This document shows, one piece after another, positions 61,358 through 64,000 of a stretch of DNA of 64,000 nucleotides; positions within the stretch are counted from its first letter, which is position 1, and each line of letters begins with the position of its first letter. Under the pieces are notes generated by a model. That model was given only the letters and a program-made list of their open reading frames with translations, was not told the origin of the DNA and ran no database searches. Origin of the DNA: JASLDZ01 sp965199975 (GTDB lineage Bacteria > Pseudomonadota > Alphaproteobacteria > Caulobacterales > Caulobacteraceae). The position numbers were made by a program, and so were the translations under genes. Where the stretch lies: the NCBI GenBank assembly GCA_965199975.1, contig OZ241340.1, positions 682,001-746,000 on the forward strand, in the 5' to 3' direction.

Positions 61358-61623
61358 GGGCGCGCTCCGCAGGCGGCGGGCCGACGCCGCCTCACGCCAA
61401 GGTGATTAGGCGCGTGAGCGGCGCTGGCGCAACGTGGCTTCGTTGGATGGAGGTCCAAGCCCCTCGCGTCCGCCGCTCTCGCCGACCCGTCTCCTGGGCC
61501 GCGAGGGCGGCGGGCGCGGCTTTTCATGGGGCCGCACCCGCCCACGGGTGGTGCTTTCGGCCCGGCCGGTCGCCCCGCGCTACGATCCTACATCCGCCTC
61601 CACTCGTTCCATCGCCTGCGACA

Positions 61624-61750
61624 TGGCGCCCCCAGATGTTGATCGCTGTGGACAAGGATCATGGCGCCTATTGTGGCGCCTAAAGGTTAGGCTACCGTAT
61701 CTAGGCACGGTGTGGGGGTGTTCCTCGCTCCGACCACAAGATGTGGCGCC
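61624..61750 (+). promoter_or_regulatory. Probable gcrA control region with DnaA-like box and TGGCGCC repeats
   Basis: Within the 427-bp gap before gcrA: TGTGGACAA at 61647-61655, one base from a DnaA box; four copies of TGGCGCC at 61624, 61662, 61674 and 61744 (the middle two 12 bp apart); and a possible sigma-70 promoter, TTGTGG (61671-61676) 14 bp before GCTACC (61691-61696), near the Caulobacter consensus. A GACTC (GANTC) CcrM site lies at 61766-61770. In Caulobacter, DnaA activates gcrA, which makes the box notable. Transcription start is inferred only. The rest of the gap shows nothing I can name. Confidence 0.5.
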
Positions 61751-61784
61751 GCGGACAGCGGCTCGGACTCGGGAGGACGCGGCC

Positions 61785-62306
61785 ATGGGCTGGACCGACG
61801 ATCGGGTGGATTCGCTCAAGAAGCTCTGGCTCGACGGCCTCTCGGCCAGCCAGATCGCCAAGCAGCTCGGTGGCGGCGTCACCCGCAACGCGGTGATCGG
61901 CAAGGTGCACCGGCTCGGGCTCTCGGGGCGGGCGACGCCGTCCAAGCCCGCGCGTCCGGTGATGCGCACGCCGCGCCCCGCGCGACCGATCACCGCCGCG
62001 ACGGCCGCGCCGTTGCGCCGGCCTGCGCCCATCGGGAGCACGGCGTCGTCCACGCCCGTGCCGCCGACGCCGGTGGTGTTCCGCTGCGAGGCGCCTGGGT
62101 CGGCCACGGTGCTGACGCTGGGCGCGCACATGTGCAAGTGGCCGATCGGCGACCCCTCGTCAGCCGACTTCACCTTCTGCGGCGGTCGCGCCACCCAGGG
62201 CGTGTACTGCGCACGCCATGCGGAGGTGGCCTTCCAGGCGGCGCCCTCCAAGAAGGGCCGTTCGCAGGCTTCGGAGCTGGCGCGCTCGCTGCGCCGCTAC
62301 ATCTGA
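61785..62306 (+). CDS. gcrA: GcrA cell cycle regulator
   Basis: A 173-residue GcrA-family protein. The N-terminal domain reads WTDDRVDSLKKLWLDGLSAS then IAKQLGGGVTRNAVIGKVHR (residues about 2-48), the helix-turn-helix that reads CcrM-methylated GANTC sites. A Pro/Ala/Arg linker (50-95) follows. The C-terminal part binds the sigma-70 subunit domain 2 in Caulobacter and here ends CKWPIGDPSSADFTFCGGR...VYCARH, with conserved cysteines. GcrA acts with RNA polymerase to control S-phase genes. ATG 61785 follows GGGAGGACGC. Confidence 0.95.
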   Translation: MGWTDDRVDSLKKLWLDGLSASQIAKQLGGGVTRNAVIGKVHRLGLSGRATPSKPARPVMRTPRPARPITAATAAPLRRPAPIGSTASSTPVPPTPVVFRCEAPGSATVLTLGAHMCKWPIGDPSSADFTFCGGRATQGVYCARHAEVAFQAAPSKKGRSQASELARSLRRYI

Positions 62307-62385
62307 ACGCGACGACGCCGCGGAGGCCGGTGGGCCGCCGCGGCGTCGGATGTCTGCAAGCGGGGCGGCATGTCCGCCCGACGCC

Positions 62386-62610
62386 TCAGCGCTTGAGGAA
62401 ACCGCCGTACTTGGCCGAGAAGCGCGACACCCGGCCGCCGCGGTCCAGGAGCTGCTGATTTCCGCCGGTCCAGGCCGGGTGGGTGCTGGGATCGATGTCG
62501 AGATTCAGCGTGGCCCCCTCCTTCTGGTAGGTGGAGCGCGTCTGATAGCTCGTGCCGTTCGTCATCGTCACGGTGATGAAGTGGTAGTCGGGATGGACGT
62601 CTGGCTTCAT
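62386..62610 (-). CDS. rpmE: 50S ribosomal protein L31
   Basis: A 74-residue L31 of the alphaproteobacterial type. HPDYHFITVTMTNGTSYQTRSTY and LDIDPSTHPAWTGGNQQLLD are family segments. It has no cysteines, so it is the zinc-free form. It converges on gcrA and diverges from the ABC exporter, with 195 bp between their starts. Confidence 0.95.
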   Translation of the reverse strand: MKPDVHPDYHFITVTMTNGTSYQTRSTYQKEGATLNLDIDPSTHPAWTGGNQQLLDRGGRVSRFSAKYGGFLKR

Positions 62611-62804
62611 GGACCTGCCCGGTCGGCGTAACGGCCGGCCGCTTTCGTAGGGTGATTGCAGCCCTGAGCGGGCGCGAACGACGAGACCCGCCGGGGTGCG
62701 GCGGGCCGAACGAGGGGCAGGCCTCTACACGAACGGCCCACCGGCGCCAAGCCGCGGCCCCGCCAAGCTGGCCCTGCGGGCGCAGCGAGGGTAAGCGCGC
62801 AGCC

Positions 62805-64000
62805 ATGCCAGACCCCACTTCCGCCGACGCCCCAGGCCGCCCGGGGGCGGGCGCCGCGCTCGCCGCCGACATCACCGCAGCCAAGGGCCGGCGCGAGCGC
62901 TCGCGCGACCTCAAGTCGCTGCGCCGGCTCGGCCCTTACGTGTGGCGCCATCGGCGCGACGCGGCGCTGGGCGGACTGTTCCTGACGCTGTCCACGCTCT
63001 CCACCCTAACGTTGACGGGCGCGGCGCGACTGGTGACCGACCACGGCTTCGCGGCCGGATCGTCCTCCGCGGTGAACCGCTATTTCCTGCTGGCGGTGGG
63101 GGTGGCGATCCTGCTGGCTCTGGCCACCGCGGCGCGCTTCTACTTCGTGCAGAAGACCGGCGAGCGCGTGGTGGCAGATCTCAGACGCGACCTCTACGCG
63201 CATGTGCTGACTCTGGACCAAAGCTTCTTCATGGGCGTGCGCACGGGTGAGGTGCTCTCGCGCGTGACGACCGACGTGGCGCTGGTGGAGAGCGCGGTAG
63301 GCCCCACGGCCTCGATCGCGCTGCGCAACCTGCTCATGACCTTCGGTTCGATCGCGCTGCTGTTCTTCGTCAGCCCCAAGCTTACGCTGGGCGTGCTGGT
63401 GCTGGTGCCCGTGGTGGTGGCCCCCATCGCCATCTTCGGTCGGCGCGTGCGCAAGCTCTCGGTGAGTGCGCAGGACCGCTTCGCCAACGCGGTGGGCTTC
63501 GCCGGCGAGACGCTGGACCAGCTCGACACGGTGCAGGCCTTCAACCGCCAGCGCTCGGCCGCCGCCCGCTTCGCAGAGGCCGTGGACGAGGCCTTCGCCG
63601 TTTCGCTCGACCGCATCCGCGCGCGGGCGGGGATGACGGCGGTGGTGATCACGCTGGTGTTCGGCGGCGTGGCCGCGGTGCTGTGGCTGGGCGCGCACGA
63701 TGTGGTGGCCGGGCGCATGACGGGCGGTGCGCTGGTGCAGTTCCTGCTGCTGTCGGTCTTGGCCGCGGGCGCGGTCGGCGCCCTGGGCGAGGTGTGGGGC
63801 GAGGTTCAGAAGGCCTCGGGCGCCATGGTGCGCATTGGCGAGATCCTCGACGCGCGGCCCGCCGTGCGCGCGCCCGTGCTGCCCAAGCCTTTGCCCGAAC
63901 CCGCGCGCGGCGAGATCGCCTTCGAAGGCGTGCGCTTCGCCTATCCCGGCCGCCCCGACCTGCCGGCGCTGGACGGCTTCAGCCTGCACGTCCGCCCGGG
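62805..64000 (+). CDS. MsbA-like ABC exporter, N-terminal part
   Basis: The gene is cut by the window end: 398 codons are visible. The transmembrane domain (about residues 40-330) has ALGGLFLTLSTLSTLTLTGAARL, FYFVQKTGERVVADLRRDLYAHVLTLDQSFF and RTGEVLSRVTTDVALVES, the type I ABC exporter pattern. The nucleotide-binding domain begins with GEIAFEGVRFAYPGRPD near residue 370, and its Walker A lies beyond the window. MsbA-like half-transporters of this kind move lipids or drugs; the substrate is unknown. ATG 62805 is chosen. The N-terminus is charged and may be cytoplasmic. Confidence 0.88.
   Translation, partial: MPDPTSADAPGRPGAGAALAADITAAKGRRERSRDLKSLRRLGPYVWRHRRDAALGGLFLTLSTLSTLTLTGAARLVTDHGFAAGSSSAVNRYFLLAVGVAILLALATAARFYFVQKTGERVVADLRRDLYAHVLTLDQSFFMGVRTGEVLSRVTTDVALVESAVGPTASIALRNLLMTFGSIALLFFVSPKLTLGVLVLVPVVVAPIAIFGRRVRKLSVSAQDRFANAVGFAGETLDQLDTVQAFNRQRSAAARFAEAVDEAFAVSLDRIRARAGMTAVVITLVFGGVAAVLWLGAHDVVAGRMTGGALVQFLLLSVLAAGAVGALGEVWGEVQKASGAMVRIGEILDARPAVRAPVLPKPLPEPARGEIAFEGVRFAYPGRPDLPALDGFSLHVRP

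Noticed and set aside
61434..61784. Longer gcrA start giving a 290-residue protein
   Set aside because: The extra residues have no GcrA character and would run across the probable promoter and DnaA box; ATG 61785 has a good ribosome-binding site.

Overview
The window is very GC-rich and densely coded. It looks like chromosome from an alphaproteobacterium of the Caulobacterales, with Caulobacter or Phenylobacterium relatives most likely. The main reasons are a bacterial sphingolipid gene set in the arrangement known from Caulobacter, a gcrA cell-cycle regulator with a DnaA-box-like site upstream, a cysteine-free L31, and the housekeeping run rbfA-truB-rpsO-pnp. I saw no phage, insertion sequence, CRISPR array, rRNA or convincing tRNA.

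Region 1 (1-9639) is a ceramide/anionic sphingolipid locus. It holds the end of a ceramide reductase-like epimerase, a dedicated acyl carrier protein and serine palmitoyltransferase. Facing them are a nucleotidyltransferase-fold protein and a lipid kinase of the ceramide-kinase type. A metallophosphoesterase and a DUF2141 exported protein follow. Next come an LptF-like permease and an LptG-like permease whose frame runs without a stop into a GNAT acyltransferase resembling bacterial ceramide synthase, then a small NTP-transferase. Synthesis, head-group modification and, by inference, transport genes are all together. Region 2 (9636-16984, minus strand) is a tightly overlapping six-gene surface-glycan operon: a GT-C type membrane protein, a GT2-GtrA fusion, two GT4 enzymes, a CDP-glycerol glycerophosphotransferase-like protein and a flippase.

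Region 3 (17042-25404) has a fatty-acid desaturase, a MaoC-CitE pair, small proteins, a soluble hybrid histidine kinase, the queC-queE-queD deazaguanine operon and an AGE-family epimerase. Region 4 (25531-38148) has putA, an AT-richer exported protein, an XRE regulator with DUF2975, rdgB, hemW, pgk, a toxin-antitoxin pair whose toxin carries a nonsense codon, gap, zapA and an ArsP-type permease with a Cys/His tail. Region 5 (38149-42026) is cobalamin uptake: a BtuF-like protein, a membrane protein, a cobalamin riboswitch and btuB.

Region 6 (42046-52935) is mixed: SixA-like phosphatase, DUF952, pyrD, an HSL-family esterase, a GGDEF-EAL protein, an ATP-dependent DNA ligase, a glutaminyl cyclotransferase and an exported repeat/peptidoglycan-binding protein. 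Region 7 (53013-64000) is largely housekeeping: DUF3597, rbfA-truB-rpsO-pnp, a methyltransferase, a 466-bp inverted-repeat element, a class V aminotransferase, gcrA, rpmE and the start of an MsbA-like ABC exporter cut by the window end.
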